DNA of 58,212 nucleotides, from positions 1 to 58,212 of the IMG/VR virus record IMGVR_UViG_3300030103_003525, one strand, 5' to 3'. Every line of letters starts with the position of its first letter. Within the stretch, counting starts at the first letter, position 1. The stretch comes from a virus. Below the pieces are notes generated by a model that was not told where the DNA came from, ran no database searches, and worked only from the letters and a program-made list of their open reading frames with translations. Positions 10,113 to 17,806 of this stretch are shown here, piece after piece. The translations under genes were made by a program, and so were the position numbers.

Positions 10113-12233
10113 TTAACGCTTAATTGGGCGTACTTTCCTAAAAAACACCTTGCTTTCAAAGTCTGTTTTAATTTTTTGTTTAACATTTTTTTGTGCTGCC
10201 ATAAGAGCTAATCCACTAGATATTGATAAGTCAAATTTAGTACGATCATCTATCTTAAAGTTAATCCAATCTTCTAAAGTTCTATTAAAATACATATTTC
10301 CATAGTTCCCAGTCTCGTGATGTACACCTACGTGGTCGTGAATATACGCCTCAATCGCCTGAGCGTGAGCCTGTATGATATCTTGAGAGTTAGAAGGTAT
10401 GCCTTTTGTCTTTGTCTTTATGTGGTTTGACGCTACGCCTAGATGAGCGGGCCTATCCATAAGATATCCATCATAACCCCTTGACTCAAAATATCTTGCA
10501 ATACCATATTTATTATTCTCTATGAGTATTGGATAACCATAAAACTTAGCAGCCATAAGAATATCTTCATAGAATATTTTTGCTAATGGAGGTCTACTTG
10601 CATACTCAGCAACGAACATATTTGAAGGATGTTGTATAGAAAATTTATTGTAAATATGACAAGCTCCTTTTGAAGATCTGTAGTCAACAGTAGTATCTAT
10701 ATCATATGAGTCAACACCTCCACACCCTAACGTTTGATTGGGAGGGACAATCTTGTTGTTTTCTACTTTTCTTAAATTTCTCAGATCTGCTGGAGGTAAC
10801 CAGCTTATTCTCCATCGACCATTAACATCAGGTTTAAATAGAACCTTTGTGTCTTGCTTGCCGTTCTCCCAAACAAAGTTACCTACGACAATTGGATTTG
10901 GATACAGATCATCGTTATACTGAGTCTGCTCATAAATCTTTTGTATGTTAAACAAGCTACTCTTTGTAGAATCTCTAAACGCCTCCTCTTCAGTAAAAGG
11001 AAACTGTCTGATTATTTCGTTAAGTTCATAGCTGTTATGTTGTTGGCCCTTGCGTTCATTTTTCAAAAAAGTCTTAGCACCTATCTCCGTAGGAGTTCCA
11101 TCTTCGGTAAGAACCATAGACTCTGGGTCATCGATTATAGGATTACCGTACTGATCAAAGAATCCTTCTAGTGCCTCATAAGCGGGAATGAATATTGAGT
11201 AAAGACCACTCTTTGTTCTTCCGTTTTCGTTTCTATCTAAAGGATCTGAATCTTTATATAAGTCTCTGTATTCACGACCCCCTTTATCTAACGGATTTAC
11301 TGTAGATCCTACTAACGATTTACCTATAACTCTTCTACCTACCAAAAGACAAGTTCTGTGTATTCTCCACACCTCTCGTATATCAATGCCTTTCTCAAAC
11401 TTACCCGCCTCATCTAAGAATAAAAGGTGAGTCTTTGATCCGTCATATGCATTACTAACAGTATTCTTCCAATTTATTATTGTATCTAAAGCTTCGCCCT
11501 TTTGAACACTCTTGTTCTTTTTTGTAATCCTCTTTGAAGGCTCTCTGAATGCTAACTCTTGACGAGGATTTGTTGTACCATCAAGAATAGGCTGAAAGAA
11601 AAATGGATAAGACTTGTATATAGGGATCACCTTACTTGAGAATACTGCCGACTGAGCATCCGTTCCAGTTTTACTCATTATACCTAACAGCTTTTCTTTT
11701 ACCTGAGTAGCTTCGTTTACCATTATGCTAGAACTCATATTTGTGTACCCGGATCTTCTACACTTAGTGTATATCTGACCCATACATCTTGGATCAGCCT
11801 CGCAAGCAGAGAAGTGAATAAACAGCCTTCTTTGAAATTCTAAATAACTAGGATATCCGATATCTATCTTACTCCATTGCAAAAACATATAGTGATGACC
11901 AGTAATGTATGTTGGAACACCATTATTGTAAAACCAAACACCTTCTCTTCGTCTTCTAAACTCTTGCTCTATGTATGGAGCATACTTTTGTTGGAATTCT
12001 TTAGGAGCTGAATACCAATCTTCCATAGAAGTTACAGTATTTAAATCTTTAGGCATATCATACCTTCTCCAATGCTGATCTTTTTTTGGGAGGTCGTGAA
12101 ATAGTATGTCTTTCTTTTTAGGTTTCTTTGGTAATTGTATGTTTAAACAAGCAATTTCTTCTATGTCTCCTTCCGTATCATTGAAACATACATTAACAAT
12201 AGCTTGATCGTCTATAATTTTAAGACCCGCCAT
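10113..12233 (-). CDS. terL: Terminase large subunit (TerL), crAss-like
   Basis: This is the 706-residue packaging motor. It should carry an N-terminal ATPase and a C-terminal RNase H-fold nuclease. A Walker-B-like segment LLFLDEAGKF is visible near residues 270-285, preceded by an atypical Walker A region (CRRSGYTNMSSS). Acidic residues in the GCGGVDSYDID region are candidate nuclease metal ligands. An early GHHYMFLQW motif resembles crAss-like and related Bacteroidetes-phage terminases. The gene overlaps the upstream small gene by one base (TAATG) and precedes the portal gene, the normal packaging order. The P-loop sequence is non-canonical, so the exact ATPase motif needs alignment. Confidence 0.88.
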   Translation of the reverse strand: MAGLKIIDDQAIVNVCFNDTEGDIEEIACLNIQLPKKPKKKDILFHDLPKKDQHWRRYDMPKDLNTVTSMEDWYSAPKEFQQKYAPYIEQEFRRRREGVWFYNNGVPTYITGHHYMFLQWSKIDIGYPSYLEFQRRLFIHFSACEADPRCMGQIYTKCRRSGYTNMSSSIMVNEATQVKEKLLGIMSKTGTDAQSAVFSSKVIPIYKSYPFFFQPILDGTTNPRQELAFREPSKRITKKNKSVQKGEALDTIINWKNTVSNAYDGSKTHLLFLDEAGKFEKGIDIREVWRIHRTCLLVGRRVIGKSLVGSTVNPLDKGGREYRDLYKDSDPLDRNENGRTKSGLYSIFIPAYEALEGFFDQYGNPIIDDPESMVLTEDGTPTEIGAKTFLKNERKGQQHNSYELNEIIRQFPFTEEEAFRDSTKSSLFNIQKIYEQTQYNDDLYPNPIVVGNFVWENGKQDTKVLFKPDVNGRWRISWLPPADLRNLRKVENNKIVPPNQTLGCGGVDSYDIDTTVDYRSSKGACHIYNKFSIQHPSNMFVAEYASRPPLAKIFYEDILMAAKFYGYPILIENNKYGIARYFESRGYDGYLMDRPAHLGVASNHIKTKTKGIPSNSQDIIQAHAQAIEAYIHDHVGVHHETGNYGNMYFNRTLEDWINFKIDDRTKFDLSISSGLALMAAQKNVKQKIKTDFESKVFFRKVRPIKR

Positions 12234-12556
12234 TATTTTTTAACGAATTTTTCTGCAAAGCCACCTCGATAATCTATCTCTTTAGATATTTCACCATTAT
12301 CTCCTAATGATGACACTAATTCCTCTAACTTTTGACGCTCTATAATTAACTCCTTACAAGCCAATGCAGTATCCTTGATGGCTTGAAGTTCTGCTTTACG
12401 TGCAGACCCCGTAAGATCTTGATCTACAGGCTTTTGTATTTCTGAAGTCATATTCTTAATTGCTGACTCCATAGCTTTAATTAAATCTACTGATGCTTTA
12501 GCTGTTGTAAATTTTACTTTTCTACTATTGTTAGATTTTGAATTAGCACTCTCCAT
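12233..12556 (-). CDS. Candidate small terminase subunit
   Basis: A 107-residue, mostly helical, charged protein sits immediately upstream of the large terminase, with stop and start overlapping as TAATG. Size, position and predicted helices (a coiled-coil segment around residues 60-90) suit a small terminase that recognises phage DNA and loads TerL. No helix-turn-helix is obvious by eye, so the call is positional. The start at 12556 overlaps the upstream gene by 43 nt. A later Met at 12472 would remove the overlap but would lose the basic N-terminus. Confidence 0.5.
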   Translation of the reverse strand: MESANSKSNNSRKVKFTTAKASVDLIKAMESAIKNMTSEIQKPVDQDLTGSARKAELQAIKDTALACKELIIERQKLEELVSSLGDNGEISKEIDYRGGFAEKFVKK

Positions 12557-13092
12557 AGTTTTTTATCATCAATTTGCATTTCATAGTCGGAGTTTTTCGT
12601 AAACCAAACGACATCTCCTATTTTTAACCCTAGCTCTTTTATCTTATCACTAGCGTACATAATTTTTCCTTTATAGTTTACCTCTTCTTCAAAAGATACA
12701 AGTTCAAGGATATCACTTTTTAGTTTAGGCTCTGGCTTTATAGGATCTAAAAATACCCAATCATCTAAAGCTATTATTTCATTGGTGTCTTTTTTCTTCA
12801 CAATATAAGATTGTGTAGAGTGACCACCGTCTGGACTGTAGTTAACCTGATACAAGTCATTCTTCTCATCAATAACTTGAGGTGTTATTACAACGTGATG
12901 ATGAAAGTAAAGTGTGTCTCCAACAGCTACCTGCGTTTTGTACTTCTCCGGGATGCCAACGACTTCACCTTCCATAACCCTATGCTCAAACTCATTGAAC
13001 TTAGTTTCGATATATATCTCAACGTCTCCTATCTTTTTAGTCTCGTTCACTTTCTTAGGAACGTAAACAACAAAATTACTTAGTGGTCTCAT
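12514..13092 (-). CDS. GroES-like co-chaperonin, duplicated domain
   Basis: This 192-residue protein looks like two GroES/Cpn10-type beta-barrels in tandem. The first half has EGEVVGIPEK followed by VAVGDTLYFHHHVV. The second half has LKIGDVVWFTKNSDYEMQID and ends in WRVLIQNLTIVEK. This is the Cpn10 pattern of a VGDxVxF strand, an aromatic-rich loop and a terminal strand returning to the first. Phage co-chaperonins such as T4 gp31 replace host GroES so that GroEL can fold the capsid protein. The gene lies with packaging and virion genes, which fits that role. The stretched linker (about residues 95-135) is unusual for GroES. It could instead be a virion protein using the same fold. Confidence 0.6.
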   Translation of the reverse strand: MRPLSNFVVYVPKKVNETKKIGDVEIYIETKFNEFEHRVMEGEVVGIPEKYKTQVAVGDTLYFHHHVVITPQVIDEKNDLYQVNYSPDGGHSTQSYIVKKKDTNEIIALDDWVFLDPIKPEPKLKSDILELVSFEEEVNYKGKIMYASDKIKELGLKIGDVVWFTKNSDYEMQIDDKKLWRVLIQNLTIVEK

Positions 13093-13328
13093 CAGAAGTT
13101 ACAATCAAATTCAAGTAATACGGGCGCGTTTTCTACAGCCTTCCATAAAGCTAAGTCTCCATTCTGATCTTTGATATAAATGACGTATCGTCTTTCTTTA
13201 TATCTGTCTAAATGTTTTCTATCTAATAAGATGGCGTTTACTTCGCCAGCTCCAGCTTTCTGACCTACATAGTAAGCCATCGCTTTAAGTGGGTCGTTAC
13301 CCACGATAATTTTACGAATGATTTCCAT
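13092..13328 (-). CDS. Small protein of unknown function
   Basis: This 78-residue protein overlaps the GroES-like gene by one base and is probably co-transcribed with it. It has a Lys/Arg-rich middle and alternating beta-like hydrophobic residues at both ends. No family was recognised. The block between the terminase and the appendage gene suggests a virion or assembly role (inference only). Confidence 0.7.
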   Translation of the reverse strand: MEIIRKIIVGNDPLKAMAYYVGQKAGAGEVNAILLDRKHLDRYKERRYVIYIKDQNGDLALWKAVENAPVLLEFDCNF

Positions 13329-13340
13329 TTCAATTTAAAT

Positions 13341-13646
13341 TTAAGCATCTCCACCTTCTCTGTTTAGCCAGTAGTCTATATTACTAAAGTCATCATCGCC
13401 TTTATCATATGAGCCTGCTATATGAGACATCAAAGAAGCTAATTCACTTTCATTATCGACAAAGATACTAGAAATAGCATTTACCTTATAGCGTAGTGGA
13501 GAAATGTCTTCTTCTATAATACCAACGCACATTACAGACATAAAGTCTTTCTTTAGACCGTAATCTTCAGCTAGGTCTTCTATATCCTCAAACTTCTCTC
13601 TAACCTTTATAAAAAATTCAAGCTTGTTTTCTTCTTCTTTATTCAT
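13341..13646 (-). CDS. Small acidic protein of unknown function
   Basis: This 101-residue protein is strongly acidic throughout (many Asp/Glu, for example EDIEDLAEDYG near residue 20 and GDDDFSNIDY near the end). It overlaps the upstream appendage gene by one base and lies 12 nt before the next gene, so it belongs to the same unit. No motif was recognised. Confidence 0.7.
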   Translation of the reverse strand: MNKEEENKLEFFIKVREKFEDIEDLAEDYGLKKDFMSVMCVGIIEEDISPLRYKVNAISSIFVDNESELASLMSHIAGSYDKGDDDFSNIDYWLNREGGDA

Positions 13647-14620
13647 TATGATGCATTCAAAAGCAATTTAACGCTTGCTCTAAAATACATAGTTTCTCCC
13701 ACTGAATTGCTTGCCCTAATATGAAACAAACCAGCATCATCAATATATACTACAGTAAAAGTAAATTCTGAAGTTGTAGATGTTCCTAATTGAACCAAAA
13801 CAGAATCTGAAAAAGCTGGATTTACAGTTGCATCTTGAGTATTCCATACAGCAGCTAATGTTCCTACTCTTTTTCTAGTTTCACCTGAATTATATATAAC
13901 ATAATCAATTATTGCTCCTCTAGTACTTAAGTTAGGAACTGTAAATAAACTTTGATTTGTTGCCGAATTTGCTATAGTTGCACTTTCAGAGCTTAAGGCT
14001 GTAGAGGCAGATCCTGAGCTTGGCTCTCTTATAACAAAACTATTACCACCATAAAACAAAGTTGATGTGCTAAATGTAAATAAAGAAGAACCACTAAGAG
14101 ATCCTGAATTATTAAACTGTATTTGAGTGTTGCTACCACCAGCGGCTGCTGTAACTCCTGTAGTTACATAATCTTTTAAGTCTTGAATGGTTATATACTT
14201 ATGAGCTGTTGCGCTTGCGTCATATATAAAGAAGCTATCAGCTATAGCTACAGTAGACTCTGTTAGTTGACTTAATGTTGTTGGAGCGTTTAGGGATATA
14301 ACATTACTTCCTGATACAGCAATGGGAGCTGTTCCAGAATTAGATTCTCCAGTAGTGAACGCAGCAGAACCTAAAGTTCTTTTTACAACATTGTTATTTG
14401 AATCTAACAGCAGAGCAGAAACTTCCGAACTCCCAGTAGAGGGCGCAGTTCCAAATTTTAATGTGCCAGCTACCTCAACGGTTGATGAAGATATTTTAAG
14501 AGCGGAATCGTTTCCCGCCCCATCTTCTACCACCTTAGTAGAAGTAGTTATCACACCACTCTCTAGTTTTAAGAGAGATGTGTAGGCATCTTTTACCTTT
14601 GTTCCTGCAAGTGTTCCCAT
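13646..14620 (-). CDS. Tail-appendage/virion structural protein
   Basis: This 324-residue protein is rich in Ser, Thr, Gly and Ala. It has beta-repeat motifs like those in the giant fibre: an IQFNNSGSLSGSS block, a LLLDSNNNVVKRTLG block and a C-terminal strand-rich domain ending in FRASVKLLLNAS. The early GTKVKDAYTSLLKLE motif is seen in marine-phage appendage proteins. It is probably a short fibre or fibre-associated subunit. It is the first gene of the minus-strand unit that starts at the overlapping promoter pair (14628-14645), with a leader of about 17 nt. Confidence 0.6.
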   Translation of the reverse strand: MGTLAGTKVKDAYTSLLKLESGVITTSTKVVEDGAGNDSALKISSSTVEVAGTLKFGTAPSTGSSEVSALLLDSNNNVVKRTLGSAAFTTGESNSGTAPIAVSGSNVISLNAPTTLSQLTESTVAIADSFFIYDASATAHKYITIQDLKDYVTTGVTAAAGGSNTQIQFNNSGSLSGSSLFTFSTSTLFYGGNSFVIREPSSGSASTALSSESATIANSATNQSLFTVPNLSTRGAIIDYVIYNSGETRKRVGTLAAVWNTQDATVNPAFSDSVLVQLGTSTTSEFTFTVVYIDDAGLFHIRASNSVGETMYFRASVKLLLNAS

Positions 14621-14627
14621 AATAAAG

Positions 14628-14645
14628 TACTTTTGTACAAAGATA
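14628..14645. promoter_or_regulatory. Face-to-face overlapping promoters
   Basis: TACTTTTGTACAAAGATA contains a plus-strand -7 box (TACTTTTG, 14628-14635) reading toward 14664 and a minus-strand -7 box (TATCTTTG, 14638-14645) reading toward 14620. Each predicted start point falls inside or beside the other box. The two polymerases could not melt this site together, so initiation should be mutually exclusive. Confidence 0.55.
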
Positions 14646-14663
14646 CATTTAATTCAATTCATT

Positions 14664-15287
14664 ATGGGATCTAAACGAATCCACAAAAAAGAAGACAAGA
14701 AGTTTCGTGATTTCTTATATCTGGACAATAAACCAGACTCTCCTGCTAAGTTTTACTATATAGCTATACGATGGGCTAGAAAAAACTCTACACTAAAGCC
14801 TAGACAGATAGAAGCCCTGTTCTTTATGCACGACCTAGAGTTCTTTACTTGCCAATGGTTAGGTAAACAGTTAAAGGTCAGTTACTTCCAAACTAAGGAT
14901 AAACTGATAGGCCCACTAGTGCGTGACGGCTACTTATTTAAGTACTTTGATAGAAGAGCTGTTGGGTATGAAGATGACAGTATGTGGTTTAGAGATGAGA
15001 ATAGATTTAACTATAGAGTAAGATACTCTCTGACTCAGAAGTCAAAGCTGTTCATTGCAAAGATGTATAGAATTATGGCTGGAGAAGTAAAGGTAGAAAC
15101 AGACTATAACGAATCCACCATTGCTAGGGACAGACCCGATAAATCAAAGGGTGGCCCTAGAAAGGTTAAGAAGAAAAGACTCAAAGGTTTTGAGGACTCT
15201 CCTTTAGGTAAAAAGATTATTTCGAATCAGAATGCTTATCGACAACACGAAAAGGCATCTCAAGAGCAGCACCCTTATGAGGAATAA
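14664..15287 (+). CDS. Winged-helix-like DNA-binding protein, candidate transcription regulator
   Basis: This 207-residue basic protein is the first plus-strand gene after the divergence point. Residues about 40-130 look like a MarR-type winged helix: helix RQIEALFFMHDL, a possible recognition region around LGKQLKVSYFQTKDKL, a GYLFKYFDRR wing and a helix ending YSLTQKSKLFIAKMYRI. The C-terminal tail is Lys/Arg-rich and probably flexible. Its position at the overlapping promoter pair suggests it may regulate one or both directions (inference). Its last 71 nt overlap a convergent small gene on the other strand. A DNA-binding virion or packaging protein is an alternative. Confidence 0.55.
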   Translation: MGSKRIHKKEDKKFRDFLYLDNKPDSPAKFYYIAIRWARKNSTLKPRQIEALFFMHDLEFFTCQWLGKQLKVSYFQTKDKLIGPLVRDGYLFKYFDRRAVGYEDDSMWFRDENRFNYRVRYSLTQKSKLFIAKMYRIMAGEVKVETDYNESTIARDRPDKSKGGPRKVKKKRLKGFEDSPLGKKIISNQNAYRQHEKASQEQHPYEE

Positions 15288-15393
15288 ACTTTCCCTTGTG
15301 CTTCATTAAAGAATATCTTCCGCCTTCTGACATCCAGTGGTATCCCTCTGGAGACTTTACCATTTTTTTAGTTTCTCTTTTTTTTGTTTTCAT
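15217..15393 (-). CDS. Small conserved phage protein (GYHWM...KHKGKF type)
   Basis: An uninterrupted 58-codon frame starts at ATG 15393. It contains SPEGYHWMSEGGRYSLMK followed by HKGKFIPHKGA. The GYHxM...SLM...HKG pattern recurs in small proteins of marine phages, which supports a real gene; its function is unknown. It lies directly downstream of the 15396-15995 gene on the same strand. It overlaps the 3' end of the plus-strand 14664-15287 gene by 71 nt, tail to tail. Confidence 0.65.
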   Translation of the reverse strand: MKTKKRETKKMVKSPEGYHWMSEGGRYSLMKHKGKFIPHKGAALEMPFRVVDKHSDSK

Positions 15394-15395
15394 AA

Positions 15396-15995
15396 TTATC
15401 TAGTTGCGGCCCTAAACTCTCTAATATACTGTTCGGGCGTTTTGTTATCATATTCTGCATTTGCCCCATAAAAGGTAGGCAACGCTTCAGCCATAGACAT
15501 ACCATCTCTCATTACGTCTCCCATAAGAATCCTTGTTCCTTGCCTTCCAAGAAAATTACTTAATGCGGCAAGCTCTGTAGGGGTATAAGTTAATTTATCT
15601 CCAAGCTGAGGTTTGTATTCATTATATATATCTACACCGTCTTGAAGAAGTCCTGTTCTTTTTTTCCTAAACATATCTGGATTACCCATAAGTCTTTCTT
15701 CCCATACTCTATTTTGAAGCTCTATGTTTCTGGCAAAATCATCTCTAGTTACTCCTTTTAACATCTCAGAGTCCTTTATTTCTTTAAACAGCTGACCATA
15801 TAAACCTGTGGCAGAAGTTTGTGGGTTCTTCATAAGAATACCATTAAGACTTTCAACAGCCATCACTCCCTTTTGTAGCTTTTCTCTGTCTACTTCTATA
15901 TCAAATTTTGGAACATCAGGAATTTTTCCGCCATCAATATATCTTTTTATCTTAATACCCGGCAGAATTTTCCTTTTTTTCTTTTTAGTCTTCAT
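15396..15995 (-). CDS. Conserved phage protein, possibly virion-associated
   Basis: This 199-residue protein has a very basic N-terminus (MKTKKKKRKILPGIKIKRY) and then a helical body. Its C-terminal pattern FLGRQGTRILMGDVMRDG followed by YGANAEYDNKTPEQYI seems familiar from proteins of Bacteroidetes phages, but I cannot name a family. It overlaps the upstream gene by 11 nt and ends 2 nt before the next gene, so it is co-transcribed with the endolysin. Confidence 0.6.
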   Translation of the reverse strand: MKTKKKKRKILPGIKIKRYIDGGKIPDVPKFDIEVDREKLQKGVMAVESLNGILMKNPQTSATGLYGQLFKEIKDSEMLKGVTRDDFARNIELQNRVWEERLMGNPDMFRKKRTGLLQDGVDIYNEYKPQLGDKLTYTPTELAALSNFLGRQGTRILMGDVMRDGMSMAEALPTFYGANAEYDNKTPEQYIREFRAATR

Positions 15996-16311
15996 CTGCG
16001 TAGAAACAAGCCTTTACTTTATAATGGGTAGGTGTCATATTACCAGCTTTAACAGCGGCCTTTACAGCTTTAGTAGCCTCCTCTAATGTGTCAGCCTTTA
16101 CCATAACCATCTGCTCATTGCTCATATAACCTCCTTTGTCATACTCCATATAGCCACCGCCACCATACTCAACCATTCCTCCGCCTTCATATTCTTTAGA
16201 CAGCATCTTCTTTGCCATCTCTCTTTGCTTAGGATCTTCAAGTAAAGCTTTTAGCATACCACCAGAAGCATACTCCATCATTCCACCTTTTCCGTACTTC
16301 TTAATCTTCAT
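15985..16311 (-). CDS. Gly/Met/Tyr-rich small protein
   Basis: This 108-residue protein has an N-terminal half full of short GGxMxY repeats (GGMMEYASGG, GGGGYMEYDKGGYM). Such segments are common at the N-termini of virion proteins in marine and crAss-like phages. The C-terminal half (TLEEATKAVKAAVKAG then YKVKACFYAD) looks like a small globular domain. It overlaps the endolysin gene by 11 nt. Function unknown. Confidence 0.6.
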   Translation of the reverse strand: MKIKKYGKGGMMEYASGGMLKALLEDPKQREMAKKMLSKEYEGGGMVEYGGGGYMEYDKGGYMSNEQMVMVKADTLEEATKAVKAAVKAGNMTPTHYKVKACFYADED

Positions 16312-16771
16312 AATTCAAATATTTAGTTTTTCCGTTTTTCTTTACTGCCTTAAGTATTTGTTTTCTGTTCTTACCATAGTTATATGATACGTGTACCCAA
16401 TCGGGGCATTCCTCCGAACCGAATTCCCAAATTAATTGATCAAACACAAAATTATCTTTTATATTATGAAATACTTCAGCATTCTTATAATCACACTCCC
16501 CTGTGCATATATCTATATCAGCCGCAGCTCCCTTGATAGCACAATGCTGTGAGGTAGCACTTCCACCTATTGCAGTATTCAAAGCAGGACTTCTATATCC
16601 ACTTGTAATAACAATAGGCCCCATAAGATCTCTTAAGGGTTGTAATACTTTTTCACATAGTTCTGCTAGGTTTTCTATTTGCTGTTCATCGGGTGTATTA
16701 TCTATGTCTCTACGCTTAGCCGTAACAGACCTAGTCATCTCCTTTAATGTAAAGTTTTTACTTAGCTTCAT
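16301..16771 (-). CDS. Peptidase M15-type endolysin
   Basis: This 156-residue protein is a D-Ala-D-Ala carboxypeptidase-like (M15/VanY-fold) zinc peptidase, a common phage endolysin that cuts peptidoglycan stem peptides. The expected zinc ligands are visible: His76 (SQHCAIKGAAADID), Asp85 and His127 (DWVHVSY). The preceding TSGYRSPALNTAIGG motif is characteristic. No signal peptide is present, so export through a holin is expected. It starts a small minus-strand unit from a -7 box 7 nt upstream of ATG (leaderless). The candidate holin (53087-53311) and spanin (28453-28899) lie far away, so lysis genes are dispersed. Confidence 0.85.
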   Translation of the reverse strand: MKLSKNFTLKEMTRSVTAKRRDIDNTPDEQQIENLAELCEKVLQPLRDLMGPIVITSGYRSPALNTAIGGSATSQHCAIKGAAADIDICTGECDYKNAEVFHNIKDNFVFDQLIWEFGSEECPDWVHVSYNYGKNRKQILKAVKKNGKTKYLNYED

Positions 16772-16778
16772 AATAAGA

Positions 16779-16798
16779 CAAAGATAAACCTATATTTG
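16779..16798. promoter_or_regulatory. Back-to-back divergent promoters, both near-leaderless
   Basis: The minus-strand box TATCTTTG (16779-16786) reads toward the endolysin ATG at 16771. The plus-strand box TATATTTG (16791-16798) reads toward the HNH ATG at 16804. Gaps to ATG are 7 and 5 nt, so transcripts should begin at or beside the start codon. Confidence 0.5.
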
Positions 16799-16803
16799 CT
16801 TTG

Positions 16804-17082
16804 ATGGGAGACCAACAAGAAACAAGTAATGATAAAAGAAGAAGGGTTAAGCGGGAATATAGAAACAGAAAGAGAAAAAGATTAGAGAATTATAAAAAGA
16901 CATTGAAGTGTGAGATCTGTGGAGAGAGCCATACTCGATGTTTAGAATTCCACCACATAGACCCTTCCACTAAAAGAGGACACATAGCCGACTTAATTAA
17001 AGACTGTTCTTTTGATTTAGTTATGGATGAGATAAGTAAGTGCAGAGTTCTCTGCGCTAACTGCCATAGAAAGGAGCATTAA
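16804..17082 (+). CDS. HNH endonuclease
   Basis: This 92-residue protein has a complete HNH fold signature: Cys36-x2-Cys39, the His50-His51 pair followed by an Asp (FHHIDP), and a C-terminal CANCH (Cys84, Cys87, His88). The N-terminus is very basic and probably binds DNA. HNH proteins nick or cut DNA and in phages serve as packaging-associated or homing nucleases. It is not next to the terminase here; it lies just before a 0.7-kb gene-free, hairpin-rich region. The ATG at 16804 is chosen over the TTG one codon earlier because it sits 5 nt after a -7 box. Confidence 0.85.
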   Translation: MGDQQETSNDKRRRVKREYRNRKRKRLENYKKTLKCEICGESHTRCLEFHHIDPSTKRGHIADLIKDCSFDLVMDEISKCRVLCANCHRKEH

Positions 17083-17110
17083 GAGATTTACTTAAAGTAT
17101 TACTTTAGGG

Positions 17111-17141
17111 TTGCATCTTAACTTTTTTTGTTGTAACTTCG
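17111..17141 (+). promoter_or_regulatory. Promoter-like element TTG-N20-TAACTTCG
   Basis: The -7-like box TAACTTCG (17134-17141) differs from TAnnTTTG at one base. A TTG lies 20 nt upstream. The same ten bases TGTAACTTCG recur before the small gene at 21197. It would transcribe the hairpin-rich region. Confidence 0.4.
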
Positions 17142-17743
17142 TCTAAGTACTGCGAGGTATCAACGATACTCAATACTTCACGTAATGAACTATTTCGTCT
17201 CGCCATACGAAACTCTCAACTTAAATACTACTGAAGTGCGGGGTTCTCAAAACCCCAAGCACGAAAGGACAGAACACTAAGTGAGACTCCATTCCAATTT
17301 GTATACGGGCGTATTATATTCATAATTTTGCTGTTAACCCATTGATATTTAACAGCTCTATCACAAGAAATATCTGGCCTTTTGCCGTTCCCCGAAAATT
17401 TTCTGAGAAATGTTTAGAAGGGGGATTATATGGGTATTGCAGCGGCTTCGATTGCAAACCGAAACTGTTTTCCAGACCCCACCCCTTTCGCCTTAATCCA
17501 AATGCGTCAAAATATCCTAAGTTTTTGATAGATCATCAGTCTGCAACTGACTACTATCTGTACTAACTAGTTCTTGCTATTTGAAATAATTTATTAGTCA
17601 GCAAAGCTCACGTAATAATCCCTCCACTAATTACCCCTATATATATATTACAGCTCAAGGGATACTATCGGATGCACTTGTGTAAATCTGTTGCAATATG
17701 TAAGCTGTTGATTATCAAGTTGCGATACATATGTTGTTAACAA

Positions 17744-17775
17744 TTTGTTTATTAAATTACATTTAGTTATATTAG
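17744..17775 (+). promoter_or_regulatory. Candidate promoter TTTG-N20-TATATTAG
   Basis: TTTG (17744-17747) is followed after 20 nt by TATATTAG (17768-17775), one mismatch from TAnnTTTG. It would start the transcript for 17807-18151 and the downstream ribozyme. Confidence 0.35.
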
Positions 17776-17806
17776 CAAGATATTAATCAAACAAACAACA
17801 CAAATT

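Larger units (their letters stand above)
17083..17806 (+). ncRNA. Gene-free, hairpin-rich region; candidate large structured RNA
   Basis: No credible ORF fills these 724 bases. A TTG-initiated frame at 17342-17566 lacks any start signal. Four strong folds are visible: 17154-17171 (GTATC/GATAC), 17193-17212 (TTTCGT/ACGAAA), 17236-17262 (GTGC-GGGGTT/AACCCC-GCAC with an AA bulge), and a long irregular hairpin 17417-17489 closed by GAAGGGGG/CCCCTTTC with inner TGGG/CCCA, CAG/CTG and CGG/CCG helices. A further hairpin is at 17529-17562. A promoter-like element lies upstream at 17111-17141. Near the end are a TTGTTAACAA palindrome (17734-17743) and AT-rich DNA. It could be a large phage ncRNA, a regulatory leader or an origin. 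Boundaries are unknown. Confidence 0.45.

Noticed and set aside
17417-17489. tRNA-Cys-like segment with a GCA triplet in a 7-nt loop and an acceptor-like closing stem
   Set aside because: No T-loop consensus, no U8, a mismatched anticodon stem and no CCA context. It is better described as an irregular hairpin of the gene-free region.
17533-17544. CATCAGTCTGCA shared with 18589-18600, and CTGATGA on the minus strand at the first site
   Set aside because: No GAAA, stem II or cleavage site follows on the minus strand, and the surrounding folds differ. The 12-base match may be chance.
17342-17566. 74-codon plus-strand frame in the gene-free region
   Set aside because: It begins at TTG without start signals, has a composition unlike neighbouring proteins and covers strong hairpins.
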